Under the pieces are notes generated by a model. It worked only from the letters and a program-made list of their open reading frames with translations. It did no database searches and had not been told where the DNA came from. A stretch of 64,000 bases of DNA, taken from NCBI GenBank assembly GCA_963969595.1, contig OZ018418.1:997001-1061000 (forward strand), written 5' to 3'. Below, piece by piece: positions 13,321 through 25,770 of this stretch. The number at the start of each line of letters is the position of its first letter. Position 1 is the stretch's first letter. The position numbers were made by a program, and so were the translations under genes. Source of the DNA: Neckera pumila. Lineage: Eukaryota > Streptophyta > Bryopsida > Hypnales > Neckeraceae.

Positions 13321-16300
13321 GAATTTTTAATGTTTAGCTATATACTAACTTCTATATATTTTGTTGGACGTTGTGACTATCGAATTTCTATTAGTTTGGG
13401 GGTGGGAGGACTTTATAGTATAGGTCATTGCTTATTCTGATTTTATACGATTTACAAAGCAATTCAAAAAGATTATGGCAAAAAATTAAAGAGCTTGTAA
13501 ATTATAATTTTTTAGGTGCATTTTAAATCTTATATATTTATTAGGACATTACGACCATCAATTTCCATGAGTTTGGGGGTAGGAAGTCCTCAGTGTACTT
13601 GTTATGGCTTATTCTAATTTTATTTTGATTCACATAGCACACCCAAACTGTTTAGGTGCATTCCAACTTTTATATATATTTTTTTGGACGATGCGAACAT
13701 CAATTTCCATGAGTTTGAGTGAGGGAGGTCCTTACAGTATAGGCCACGATTTATTCTAATTTTTGTTGATTCACATAGCAAATCAAAAAGATTGGGGCAC
13801 AAATTTAAAGCGCTTGTGAATTATGAATGTTTAGGTGTATTCCAACTTCTTCAAATTCTTTTGGACAATGCAACCATCAAATTTCCAAGAGTTTGGAGGT
13901 GGGAGGTCCTTAAAGAACTAGTCATGGCTTACTTTATTTTTATTTGATCTACGTAGCAAACCAAGAAGATTGGACACAAATTTAAGGCACTTATGAATTA
14001 TAATTGTGTAGCTGTGTTCCAAATTCTACATATTCATTTGGACGATGCGACCATCAATTTCCATGAGTTTGGGGGTGGAAGGTCCTTAAAGTACTAATCA
14101 TTGCTTATTCTAGTTTTTTATTTATTCAAGTAGCAAGCCAAGAAGATTGGGGCACAAATTTAAGGTGCTTGTAAATTATAAAAGTTTAGTTGTATTTCAA
14201 CTTCTACAAATTTTTTTGCACAATGCGAGCATCAATTTCTATGAATTTGGGGGTGGGAGGTCCTTTAGTACAGGTCATGTCTTATTCTAAATTTATTTTA
14301 TTCTTATAGCAAACCAAGTTGACTGGAGTACAATTTTAAGGCGCTCATAAATTATAATTGTTTAGGTGCATTCAAAATTCTATATATTTTTACGGATGAT
14401 GCGACCTTCAAATTCCATGAGTTTGGGGGTGGGAGGTTCTTAAAGTATAGGTCATGGCTTATAGTAATCAAAATGTATTCATACAGCAGACCGAGAACAT
14501 TGGGGCACAAATTTGTTCCGCTCGTAAATTATAAACATTTAGCTGTATTTCTACTTTTGCATATTCTTTTGGACAATGCAACCATCAATTTCCACTAGTT
14601 TGGAAGTGGAGGTCCTTAAAGTACAGGTCATAGCTTGTTCTAATCAAATTGGATTCACATAATAAACCTAGAACATTGGGGCACAAACAAAATGAGCTTG
14701 TAAATTATTAATGTTTAGCTCTATTCTATATTTTACATATTCTTTTGGACAATGCAACCACCACTTTCCATGTGTTTGGGGGTGGAAAGTCCTTAAAGTA
14801 CAGGTCATGGCTTATTTTAGTTGTTTTTTATTCACGTAGCAAACCAAGAAGATTAAGGCATAAATTTAAGGTGCTCATAAATTATAAATGCTAGCTGTAT
14901 TCCATCTTTTACACATTTTCTTGGACGATGCGACCATCAATTTCCATGAGTTTGGAGGTGGGAGGTCCTTAAAGTGCAGGTCATGGTTTATTCTAATCTC
15001 ATTTCAATTCACGTAGCAAACCAAGAAGATTGGGGCACAAATTTGAGGTCCTAGTAAATTATAAATGTTTGGATGTATTCCAACTTTTATATATGTATTT
15101 GGACAACGCGACCATCCATTTCCATGAGTTTGAGCAAGGGAGGTCCTCTTAGTACTATTCGTGGCTTATTCTAGTTTTTTTTTATTCACGTAGCAAACAA
15201 AGAAGATTGGGGCACAAATTTCAAGTGCTTGTAAACTATAAATGTTTAGTTGTATTTCAACTTCTACATATTTTTTTGTACGTTGCGACCATCAATTTCC
15301 ATGAGTTTTGGGGGTGGGAGGTCCTTTTAGTATAGGTCATGGCTTATCCTAATTTTTATTTGATTTACGTAGCAAAACAAGAAGATTGGGGCACAAATTG
15401 AAGGCGCTCGTAAATTATAAATGTTCAACTGTATACGAACATCTACATATTTTTTTGGACGTTGTGACCATCAAATTTCTATGAGTTTGGGGGTGGGAGG
15501 TCCTTATAGTATTGGTCATGGCTTATTTTAATTTTTTTTTATTCTTCTAGCAAACCAAGTTGATTGGGCACAAATTTAAGGCGCTTGTAAATTATAATTG
15601 TTTAGGTGCATTCCAACTTTTTATATATATTTTTTTGGATGATGCGACCATCAATGTCCATGAATTTTGGTGAAGGAAGTCCTTAAAGTATAGGCCATGA
15701 CTTATTTTAATTTTGTTGATTCACGTAGCAAACCAGAAAGATTAGGGCACAACTTTAAGGCGCTTGTGAATTATGAATGTTTAGATGTATTCCAACTTCT
15801 ACAAATTTTTTTGGACAATGCGACCATCAATTTCCATAATTTTGGAGGTGGGAGGTCCTTATACTATAGATCATGGCTTATTCTAAGTTTTGTTTTATTC
15901 ACGTAGCAAATCAAGAAGATTGGGGCACAAATTTAAAGCGCTCATGAATTATAAATGTTTAGCTGTATTCTAATTTCTACATTTTTTTGGAGATGATGCA
16001 ACCATCAGTTTCTATAAGTGTTGGGGTGGAAGGTCCTTATAGTACAGGTCATGGCTTATTCTAGTTTATATTTGATTCTCGTAGCAAATCTAGAAGATTG
16101 GGGCACTAATTTAAGGAGCTTGTGAATTAGTAAATGTTTGGCTTTATTTCAACTTCTACATATTTGTTGGACTTTGCGACCATTAATTTCCATGAGTTTG
16201 GAGGTGGGAGGTCCTTAAAGTATAGGTCATGGCTTATTTTATTTTTATTTTATTCATGTAGCAAACCAAGAAAATTGAGGCATAAATTTGAGGTCCTTGT

Positions 16301-16650
16301 AAATTATAAATGTTTAGGTGTAGTCCAACTTCTACATATTTTTTTGGACGTTGCAACCATCAAATTTCCATGCGTTTAATTTGTTTCAAGTAGCAAACAA
16401 AGAAGATTGGGGCACAAATTTAAGGTCCTTGTCAATTTTAAATGATTAGCTATATTCCAACTTCTACAAAAAAATTTGGACAATTCAACCATCAATTTGT
16501 ATGATTTTGGGGGCATGTGGTCTTTAAAGTACAAGTCATGGCTTGTTCTAATTTTTGTTTATTCATTTAGCAAACCAAAAAGATTGGAGCACAAATTTAA
16601 GGCACTCGTAAATTATAATTGTTTAGGTGCATTCCAGCTATGTGAGTCAA
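13321..16650. repeat. Diverged edge of the 177-bp satellite array
   Basis: The same monomer continues (GTAGCAAACCAAGAAGATTG, then a CATGAGTTTGGGGGTGGGAG-type box in each unit), but with more substitutions and indels. The A-B-C order is largely lost: many units carry a generic AAATTTAAGGCGC start instead of the A, B or C signature. Some units are shortened, such as the ones near 13,630 and 16,380. The last recognisable pieces end around 16,650. Satellite theory predicts this pattern at an array edge, where unequal exchange homogenises less. A few better-preserved A-type units (15,020-15,170) remain inside the degraded zone. Confidence 0.9.
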
Positions 16651-18190
16651 ATAAAATTTATTTCTTGACTGTTAATCTTTAGTTGAACCCCTAAAGTCCC
16701 AATCACTAATTGTTGGCAACAAAGATATTTTGGACACTTCAGTACAAATGGATTTTTTATCCTTTTAATCTTTTACACAACATGTATTAGAGGAGTAGTT
16801 TAGGGCCCATTATAAATAACATTTTGGTTATAATTTGAGATAAAAAAATTATAGCATAATATGCATTTTTTTTGTAAGTCCGGACAATATGGGCAGATGT
16901 GGATAAACCACCTTTTAAAGAAATAAAATTTTGGATTTGGTTCTCTAGCTTTATATATACTTTGGAAGGCTTTGAATTATTCTATTTTGATTGATGAAAT
17001 GACTAGCAGGAAAAGTTTTAGTTGAAGGTAGTTTGCTGGTAGATTTGAATCTTTACTCTAAAATAAACTTTGTAGCCCTTTATTACACTTAATATTCAGT
17101 GTTTTTGGAACAATACAAAAAACATTGGGTGTAGAGTATTAAGTATAACTTTTCAACTATGGAGATTAGCATTTTTCAATTCCATAACTAATTTCTTAAC
17201 AATCTAGTAAATAAAATAATTCCCTATTTCTTCCTGTTTATCATTTTTTTCCTATATATTTTATGATCAGGATTTAGGGTTTAGTATTCAGGATAGGGTT
17301 TAGAAATTACGATTTTTGTGCCATTGTTTATTAAAACTTCAGACCTATGCTGTACATGATGCCATGCTTTCTAAATGATAATCTTCAATTAATGCTTAAA
17401 ATATTTTCCAATAGCAATTGGAAAAAGTACCAGCCCATAATTTCAATGAAGGACCTATCTTTAACTACCTTTTGCATTGGATGACTTTTGTTGGAGTGGC
17501 AGCTGCAAAGTCTTCCTCAATTTCGGGAATTATTTTTTATTCATCATCCCTCTGAATATCAACGTTCAAAATTAGTCTTTGAATTTGGTTGGCGCCATTC
17601 CTTTTCCGCCCATGAGTTCTCATGAGTAAGTCGGCTGCATGTCGTCACCTCCAATTCCAAAGTTCTCCTTCATTATTTCTTCTCTTCTGTATCAACTTCT
17701 ATGTACCTCGACCTCTCTTGTTTTTGAACAGTTTAATGAGTGCTACAGAAGCAGTGCAAAGACTGAGAAAACTTTGGATCGACAATTTCCTTTGCCAACA
17801 AATTCTTGCAGGAGGCTCTCCGTCACATAGAGCTTGCGATATATCTTAACTTTTTTTGTTAGGTGTGTAGTAATTTTCATTTTCTGCTTTGAATGGTTAT
17901 AGGATTATTTACATCTCATCTCTTTGTAGCAAAGACGAAAGAGTGAGGTCAATGAACTAGTCCAGTGTAGAGAGAGTGTCATGGATAATATAGAGCTGAT
18001 GGTAAAATAGAGTGCGATGAAATGATAATCTGTGTATCTCATTTTGCATTCTGTGCAATTGTTTGTAGAGTTTTGTGTTGTGTAGTAGAGCCTCTGTTTT
18101 CATTAGTGATCATATCCGAAAACATCACCGTAAAATCCGGGATAACATCAGAAGTATATATGAATTGTACACTTCTAGAAATTCCGGAAC
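16651..18190. other. AT-rich noncoding DNA next to the satellite
   Basis: No gene could be supported here. Open frames exist at 17,622-17,849 and 17,639-17,830 but they overlap in different frames, are short and resemble nothing I know. A TTTAGGG-like pair near 17,272-17,302 is too short to be telomeric. No satellite monomer is recognisable after about 16,650. Confidence 0.6.
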
Positions 18191-18191
18191 C

Positions 18192-19552
18192 AATCAACTC
18201 GAATTGATTTGATGAACTGCCAGAAATAGATTGATGTAGTCTACGTACTCAGCTCGACTTGAGCTTAATGTTCCTATATATAGCCATTGAAATATACTTA
18301 ATATAACTTCAATCGTAGAATGTTTCTTCTATTACTAGGATTAAACTCAAATCAAGTTGAATCCTGAGGATGTACAACTCTGTAATTGCATGAAAGACTG
18401 GTACTAAAACATTATCACAAACCTAATGCCAAAGCTTCATTTTGCAATAACTTTAGAAGTATGATTTGTATGAACTTGAAATTCTTAGTGGAGATTCTTC
18501 TTATGAGTTCAATCATATTTCATATTTTTCAGAAATTTTTAAAAATCATTTTATATTTAAAAATCATTTAAACTAATTTGTCATGTTTTGAATTTTAGGG
18601 TTTTTACTACGTAAGGAGTCCCCAAATTTAATGATTTGGAGCTGAAATTTCTATGGTCTATTTCCATAGTAGGAAGCCATGATTCTACTGAGGGGCATTA
18701 AATAATATTTTATTTTATATCCTCTACATCCATGCAAAGAGGGCTCCCTTGTGCATGCAATTCTGAACATTGAAGATGGTTTTAGGATCATTTTTTTGGT
18801 GAAATCTCTTCACCATAAAGTCTTCTCAAATGGCGTTTTCCAGTTTTTTTTTAAATTACTTTTCCTATCTTTACAAACTAAAATGTCAAAGTGTGTATTT
18901 TCTTGCGCTTCTGTACTTTTCTAGTTCTCCTATTTAGAGAATTTATTTTTGCTTTTCCTTCATAGGGTACCTTCTTCTTATAGGTTTATACATTTCTCAT
19001 ATTTTTCGTAACTCTTTAAAAATGTTTTTCTATTTTTATAGTACTTCCAAAAAAATGACTGAAAATGGCCAAAGTGGAACAAAAACGGAAGGTCTTTCAT
19101 GCAATCACTCCTAGAGGAGTATAATGATACAAGGAATTATGTAATACATTCATAAATGTTGCTAATCACCTCATTTGTAAATGTTCTTACACTTTGAGAG
19201 GAGGTCAGCTCAAGTCGATCTGATTAGAAAATAATGTAAAATGTATATGAAGTATCAATGGCGGAGGATGTAGTCAATGCTTGAAATAATTCCAAATTGT
19301 TTCAATTTATCAATATACATATCCAGATTACCAAATAATTAGAGAGTGCCATGACAATGCAGGGAGGTGATGTTAAGCTCAAATCAATCTGAAGTTGATT
19401 GATTAATTTTGAGGAATTATTTTGACTTGACAATACTTTGATCTATTTATTTTGGTGAACGAATCATACAAGGGATGTTTTTGATATGTATATTCTCCTC
19501 TAATGGAAACACATATGAACATTTTGATATTGTTAAGCTTGATTCAAGTTAA
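18192..19552. repeat. Cluster of short AAGCTCAAATC-type motifs upstream of the DUF7869 element
   Basis: Six related, partly palindromic motifs are scattered over 1.4 kb in both orientations. They lie at 18,192-18,209 (AATCAACTCGAATTGATT), 18,251-18,266 (AGCTCGACTTGAGCTT), 18,344-18,360 (AACTCAAATCAAGTTGA), 19,207-19,225 (AGCTCAAGTCGATCTGATT), 19,375-19,400 (AAGCTCAAATCAATCTGA, then AGTTGATT) and 19,533-19,552 (TTAAGCTTGATTCAAGTTAA). The surrounding DNA is AT-rich and noncoding. The placement just before a transposase-like gene suggests subterminal protein-binding repeats of that element. This is inference; chance recurrence in AT-rich DNA has not been excluded. Confidence 0.45.
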
Positions 19553-22366
19553 ATGTTACATAGGTGTACTCTGCAACCTACACTTACAATATGTTTGTCT
19601 TCTGATTTGCAGATTTTAGTCATGAGTTCCTCTGATATTGAAATTGACGGTATGGAGTTTTCAGACAACAAAAATTCAGAAGCAGAAGGCATGAACGAGG
19701 ACATTCCGGAATGCAAAGGAATTCCACGTTGTCTATAGAATACAAGGTCTATGACTTTGTATAATGATGAGGGTGTACTCGTCGGCGAAGGTACTTGCCA
19801 CATCGTCAATTCAAATCTTGTTCTAGGTGCAAATGGCCCTCTAGGTGATACTTACGTAGGAGTGCACATTACCAAGACGTATTCAAAAGTGGACATCCCT
19901 AAGGAGTGGATTTACTATTTAATGGAATGGTCAATTGACAAAGTCCATTGTTTCGGGGCAAGTCTTTGTGACCATGAAATTTGAGATAATTACAATTCTT
20001 AGCAGGCTTGTCTTTTGAATCTTCTTTCTTTAACATCTGTTAGCCTTATACAAGTCTCCTTAGAAATCTAGCTCATATGACGGCCCTCAAATCTAAAAAG
20101 TTACTCACTCAAGAGTCCATCGACGTTGTGTCCAGCAAAAACTAAGTTCAGCCATTTCCAAGGGAGAAAGTTCGTGCATTCCATGAACACATGTAGCAGA
20201 GCTCCGCATTTAAGTTCAAGTCCCACGTGAAGACTGATGTGCATAGATCAATTCATTTTGATGCGCATGGGAGGAAGATGGTGACCATTGAACGCAATAG
20301 TGTGTGCACGCAAGCATGTCTGCATATTTCTGATGTCCCGGAGGCTACATTCTATTGCTACCTTAAATAAGAGAAGGACAATCAAGAAGCGTGTCCTTAC
20401 AATAATACAGAATTGGTGAAGTCAGGGAAGCATATTCAACAAGCTGCGGCAACGCTAAAGTGCATCCTAGACAAGGAGGTGGATCACATGCCACATTGTA
20501 CCCGCACTCTAAAGTCAGGGGACAAAGTTGTGTCCATGTGTCTCCCCCCTATCTTTCAATGGAAGGGGAAGATGAAAGAAATCAACAAAGTTGATGCAGC
20601 TTTTGGATTGGCTGAAGTTTCAACTTCAAAATTGAACAAGATTAGGTCCTCAAAGTTCCCAAAGTACGAGGTTAAGAAACCTGGAGATAATTTTTGCTTG
20701 GTGTTTGGTTTGTGACAAATTGCAAGAGCTCCAAAAGGGTTGCTTTGCTGGATCTCAAAGCTCTGTGAAATGGGCAAGCTAGACAAACACTTGGCTATTG
20801 CTTGGGCGCATAGGAAGCTATATTATGCAAATCGTTACTAGTTGCATAATTTTCTACATGAGTGTTTGACAATCATGCATAACAAGATGGGTCATTCCAA
20901 AACTGCATTCCACAAACTCGATGGGCTTGTGAAATTGCATGTTTTTGTGATTGGTGTGATTGCGCATGATCATGCTAATGTTCAATACATGCATTATGGC
21001 TTGGATATGTTTTCCCACAATTTGAACTATACCATTGGCTCCATGGCAAAGTTGTTGCGAGATTTGGAATTGCCACCAAAGTCTTCTTCTCAGCAATTGT
21101 TTGTGGAGCAGGGTTGTCCAAATTGTCAAAGGGTCTGTTGAAGGGCGCAGAGATCTAAGAAGCCTCACTACCTCCATTGCCAAAGAATTTGGTTCTAGCA
21201 ATGCCTTTGCCATCCACCTTGAATGTGCAAATGGACAATGCCACTGGAGACAACAAGAATAGATATATTTATTGCTATTGGTCTCTACTGGTTTTAAAAC
21301 AAGATTTTCCGTGAAGTGTATGTGAACTTCATGATTGTGGGTAATACTCATGACAACATTGATGCACTCTTTGGAAGATGGAGCATGTTGTTGAAGAAGG
21401 AGAATCTCCTTACTATTCTTGCGCTTATGAAGTTGTTCATGGATGTGGAATCCATTCCCACTATTCTTCATCTTATAGAAGAGGTGCCTGATTTCAAGGC
21501 TTTTGTTGTAGGCAAATTTTTGGACGGCAGTGATATCATGGTTCACTTGAGCACACAAAGCCCATGCAAGTGAAGTTCTACCTTGCTTCAATTGGTTGTC
21601 CTGTCATGAAGTACAAATTAAAGTGCACTGATCTAGACTGGTTGCCTAAAGGTGCAAGTTGCGATAGGAAACTATGGCACGAGGATTTGGAGGGGCAAAG
21701 TTTATGGTCCCGTGGAGTACCATCGGCAGTTTTGCCAAGTCTAGTGAAAGGTGGGGGGGACATCTTGAAGGGTATATCCGGGTTTATTAATTACTAAGAC
21801 AATTTGTGCAACAAAGACCGCACTGGGGAATGCTGAAGGCAATTAGAGCATATAGTGCATTATTGGCGTGATGTGAAGGTAGCACTTCAAGAACCACTAC
21901 CAAACTCTATTGTTTTAAGGAATGGTTTTTGGCCGACTACTCGTATTCAAGTGACTTGGGTGGATGAAGTGACTTGGGTGGATGAAGTGACTTGGGTGGA
22001 TGATTTAGACAAAGACAATGAGGATCGTGAAAAAAAAAAGAGGATGATGCGTATGTTGGGCCATTGAGTGGTTGGCCACAACCCTCCTTCAGGGAAGGTT
22101 GAAATCTATTTGAAGGGTATTTTGTGGCAGTTTTTCTTACAGAGAATGACTTGCATTCAGTGTTGATTGCAAAGATGTTGTCTAGTCCTAACAATGATCT
22201 ACTACATCTAAATTCCGTGCTCATTCAATACTCCTGTCCAACAGCAATAGATGATGATATTCAAAACTTCTACATTAGATGGGACAGCAAAAGAGGTCTA
22301 CATTGGAGGATTGATGAAACGGAACCACCACTTTGGCAGCACACAGATGCTATTATGACAGCATAG
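19553..22366 (+). pseudogene. DUF7869-type transposase-like protein, copy 1 (broken)
   Basis: Several successive open stretches together resemble the DUF7869 family, a transposon-associated protein with an RNase-H-like look. In order they are: an acidic N-terminus near 19,620; a stretch with EGVLVGEGTCHIV (from about 19,770) that loosely resembles DUF8039; and a block at 20,870-21,140 matching the family's HDKMDxxK and aHGHxxxxYahY region (here HNKMGHSKTAF and AHDHANVQYMHY). Next come MDNATGDNKNRY at about 21,230, equivalent to the LDN..NK motif, and VGNTHDNIDALF at about 21,340, equivalent to VGHTHEDID. A C-terminal part at 22,124-22,366 ends with YIRWDSKRGLHW. The frame is broken by TAG at 19,736, TGA at 19,981, several stops between 20,100 and 20,830, and a frameshift near 21,275. 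Two acidic catalytic-motif positions have become N. It cannot make a full protein. The family assignment is from motif memory and is fairly firm; the activity is inferred. Confidence 0.72.
21951..22004 (+). repeat. 18-bp triplication inside DUF7869 copy 1
   Basis: GTGACTTGGGTGGATGAA occurs three times head to tail; the third copy differs at its end. In the reading frame it encodes VTWVDE repeated. It lies in the linker between the WP-containing segment and the C-terminal block, probably a replication-slippage product that keeps the frame. Confidence 0.9.
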
Positions 22367-22376
22367 AAGTCTAGGA

Positions 22377-22829
22377 CCCAGAAAGAGACTGGTGATTGCA
22401 CGATGAAGATTCCTGCTATTCAAATTGAAATCATCAAGCAGAGTTTGGCTGAAAATTCTTAGCCTTCATTACAATGGTACTCGGAGAGAAGCTCACTATG
22501 TTGTTACTATAGGTCTATATGATAGTGTATTAGTTTGCCACATATATATCACAAGTGCAATTCACATATTGTATTCACGTATTTGCTATTGCATTTTATG
22601 GGTACGTTGTTTTGGAACACATATAATGTTTAACATGGAACATAACAACATTTGTTGGAAGGTATTCTCTGTTTGCATGACTCTCATTTTAATGGAAATT
22701 GCTGCTTTAGAGTACTTAATTGAGTCGTTTTTGAGCTAAATTAGAGCCCATGCAAGTCACTTGTTGTGTCTTCAAATACCTAAGACTATTTTGAGAGGCC
22801 CTCCACCCTCCATTTTAATGTATATAGTA
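22377..22829. other. Noncoding spacer between DUF7869 copy 1 and satellite 2
   Basis: An open frame at 22,425-22,739 has no recognisable motif and mixes hydrophobic runs typical of AT-rich noncoding DNA. It may be the 3' end of the DUF7869 element. I see no clear terminal inverted repeat marking the element's end. Confidence 0.4.
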
Positions 22830-23979
22830 TTGGCTACAAGGACTAGTTGTGAGTGAGTCGAGAGCGCGCGGGCTCTTGGGGGCCTCTTGGCATCAAGATG
22901 GGTCCCTAGATAGAGCTTTGCTTATACCATTGTCATACTCAAATGGAGCAGGAGCAAATCCCTCTCCATTTTTTTTGGTTTGAAAATTGAAGTTCCGTGC
23001 TTTCATATTTAGGCTATAAGGATGGTTCTGAATGAATCAAGAGCGCGACAACTTGCAAGGGCCTCTTGACACCGAGAGGGGTCACTAGACAAAGCTCTGC
23101 TTGTACAATACTTGGAGGTAGGGGGACCAAATCCCTCCCCACTTTTTCTAATTTGAAAATTAAAGTTTCGTACTTTTAGATTTAGGCTACAAGGATGGTT
23201 GTGAGTGAATCAAGAGCACAAGGCCTCACAAGGGCTTCTTGGCATTGACTGGTGTCCTTGGACAGAGGTCCGCTTTTGCAGTTGTTATACTTGAGGGGAG
23301 GGGGACCAAATCCCTCTCTATTTTTTGTAGTTTGAAAATTGAAGTTCCAAGCTTTCAAATTTAGGCTACAAAAATTTTTCTAGTGAGTGAGTCAAGAGCG
23401 CAAGGGCTCCCAAGGTTATCTTGATACCAAGAGGGGTCCTTGGACAAAGCTCCGCTTGTGCATTTGTCTTATTGAGGGGGAGGGGGACCAAATCCCTCCT
23501 CATTTTTTTGGTTTGAGAATTGAAGTTCTGTGCTTTCACACCTAGGCTATAAGGATGGTTGTTAGTGAGTCAAGAACGCGAGGTCCCCCGGGGGCCTCTT
23601 GGCACCAATGTGTTGTCTCTATTTAGAACTCCGCTTGTGCAATTGTCATACTCAGGGGAAGGGGGACCAAATCCCTCGCCATTTTTTGTGGTTTGAAAAA
23701 TTTTAATTAGGTACTTTTAGGTTTAGGCTACGTATGATTTATTGTGAGTGAGTCAAGAGTGCGAGGGCTCCCGGGGGGCTCTCAACAATTAGAGGGGTCC
23801 TTAGCTAGAGCTCTGCTTATGCAATTGTCATACTCGGTGGGAGGGGGACTGAATCCCTCCCCAACTTTTTTAATTTGAAATTGAAGTTTTGTGCTTTCAA
23901 ATTTAGGCTACAAAGGATTTGTTGTGAGTAAGTCAAGAGCATGAAGGCTCTTGGGGACCTCTTGGTACCGATTGGAGTT
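22830..23979. repeat. Second satellite family, ~180-bp monomer (left block)
   Basis: Monomers repeat about every 179-182 bp: the GGGGGACCAAATCCCTC box lies at 23,121, about 23,300, 23,482, 23,661 and 23,843. Each unit also has TTTAGGCTACAAAGGATT, GTGAGTGAGTCAAGAGCG, a GGGCCTCTTGGCACCAAGAG segment and TTTTTGGTTTGAAAATTGAA. It shares no obvious sequence with the 177-bp family. Monomers are moderately diverged and show no clear higher-order pattern. The block is cut at 23,980 by an inserted element. Confidence 0.9.
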
Positions 23980-25309
23980 GACTATAAGAAAACCAATTTT
24001 TTTTTGGATGTCTGCAAAAATGCGAGACGGCGTCAATTTTAACGTGATAGGCGCAAGCGTAGATGTTTACAAAAATGCTTTACAATTGATTAGCAAAAAA
24101 ATGTAGCTGAAACATCAAAAAAACATGCTAGATTTTTTGTGACATCACTCATGACATGTTTATTGAAAGTCCCCACGGTGCCCCATTTGGTGGATAGCTC
24201 AGCTCTATGTAAGCGCCATGTGGCCAAACAATGCCATGTAGGAAAAATTTTCATCCAATTTGTTGTTGACGTAGTCTGTCACGTGGACCCGTGAAAAGTT
24301 GACGTGGATCCATCAATAATTGATGTGGTATACCTTATCAACACAATTTTATATTTTAAAGAGAATTTAATATTGTTCTTAGAAATGTCAATTTAGATAT
24401 CTTTTGAGTCATCAATCATTGCATACTGTTTCTATAAGGTAAAGTCAATAGAAAAAATTATTTAAAAAATATTAAATAAATGAAATAAAATGGATAAGCA
24501 AAATTGTTGAATTTAAGAAGAATTAAAAAAAACTTACCATCTATCATCAAACAAATTTTTGATGGCAAAATGAAACAAATCATTCATTAAAAGTTAGTGA
24601 GAATGAAGGATAGAGAAGTCCTATTTGTAGTCTTTGTCCGTCCATGGTGAGACAAAAGATATAGGATAGCTAGAATATAGAAATTTGACATTTGTAAGTT
24701 GACATTGTTTTAGACGTACAAACATTGTTTCAGACATACAGACATTGTTTCAGACATACAAACATTGTTTCAGACATACAGACATTGTTTTAGACATTTT
24801 GGTGTTATTTTTGACATGTTGATGTTTTTTCAAACATCTGAATCATGTTGCTTCAAATATCCCATATGGATTGCTTCACTTCCTATTACTCCACTTATAT
24901 AAAGATCATTTCTTTTCATCCATGTTGCACATCCATCCATTTCTCCTTTTTTTCAAAGCATGCCATGTGGCTGCCCTTCCCCTAAATTTTTTACATATGG
25001 TCAATATTTTATCATAAACAGTAGTGTTTTTTTATTAATTTACCATACTAAAAAACAATCTATTTGCTGACATGGCAGTCTATGTTTTTTTGGATGTTCC
25101 AATAAAACTTTAGTATATCTTCAGTCATGTCAAATAAAACATCAGCGTCAATGATAACATGAAGTTGGGTTTACAGTAAGAAGCCAATGTTTTGCGCAAT
25201 ATCTACAAAAATCTACCTCATCAAGTTAGATGTCCTTTGACATCTTTGTATTTTAATAGACATTGTAGGCTAGTAGTAAAACACAACCAAAAACGTGGAT
25301 TTCTTATAG
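23980..25309. mobile_element. CACTA-like non-autonomous element inserted in satellite 2
   Basis: The ~180-bp satellite stops inside a monomer at about 23,979 and resumes at about 25,310 at the equivalent place (left GGAGTT, right GTCCCTGGAC, where a monomer reads GGGGTCCCTGG). The insert starts GACTATAAGAAAACCA and ends TGGATTTCTTATAG, giving an inverted repeat of at least CTATAAGAAA, close to the CACTA-family end CACTATAAGAAA. There is no ORF of note. The interior is AT-rich and holds a 20-bp tandem array. The exact outermost bases and the 3-bp target duplication are not clean, so the ends have mutated or I have them off by a base or two. Confidence 0.7.
24702..24801. repeat. 20-bp tandem repeat (5 copies) inside the 1.3-kb element
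   Basis: ACATTGTTTCAGACATACAR repeats with exact 20-bp spacing at 24,702, 24,722, 24,742, 24,762 and 24,782. The first and last copies are slightly diverged (TTTTAGAC). Short tandem motifs of this kind are common in non-autonomous CACTA elements. Confidence 0.92.
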
Positions 25310-25770
25310 GGATGTCCCTGGACAATGCTCCGCTTGTACAATTGTCATACTCTGTGGAATAGAGACCCAAACCCTCCCCAACTTGTTGGGTTTGAAAATT
25401 GAAGTTCCAAACATTCAGATTTAAGCTACCAAGATATTGTTGTGAGTGAGTTAAGAGCGCAAAGGCTCCTGAGGGCCTCTCCGTACAGAGAGGATCCCTG
25501 GACAAAGCCACGCTTGTACAATTGTCATACTTGGGGGGAGAGAGACTGAATTCCTCCACATTTTTTTTGGTTTGGAAATTGAAACTATTTACTTTCAGAT
25601 TTAGACTACCAAAGATTTATTGTGTGAATCAAGAGCACAAGGATTCTTGGGTGCCTCTTGGCAACAAAAGAGATCCCTAGTTAGAGCTCCGCTTGTGCAA
25701 TTGTCATTATTAAGGGGAGTGGAGCCGAATCTTTCTCCATTTTTTTTGGTTTGAAAATTAAAATTCTGTG
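25310..25770. repeat. Second satellite family (middle block)
   Basis: About two and a half monomers of the ~180-bp satellite resume after the 1.3-kb insertion, with GTGAGTGAGTTAAGAGCGCA, TTTGGTTTGGAAATTGAA and GATTTAGACTACCAAAGATT boxes. The block is cut at 25,770, within the CTGTGCTTTCAGATTTAG part of a monomer, by the large CACTA insertion. Confidence 0.88.

Noticed and set aside
1..16650. CRISPR array
   Set aside because: Direct repeats have no unique spacers; the whole 177-bp unit is repeated, and the genome is a plant.
1..16650. CENP-B box in the satellite
   Set aside because: No segment of the monomer fits the YTTCGTTGGAARCGGGA pattern.
17272..17302. TTTAGGG-like words as an interstitial telomere
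   Set aside because: Only two or three imperfect units separated by other sequence; chance in AT-rich DNA.
20854..21591. 245-codon minus-strand frame
   Set aside because: It lies antisense to the DUF7869 copy 1 conserved motifs, which are on the plus strand; a shadow frame.
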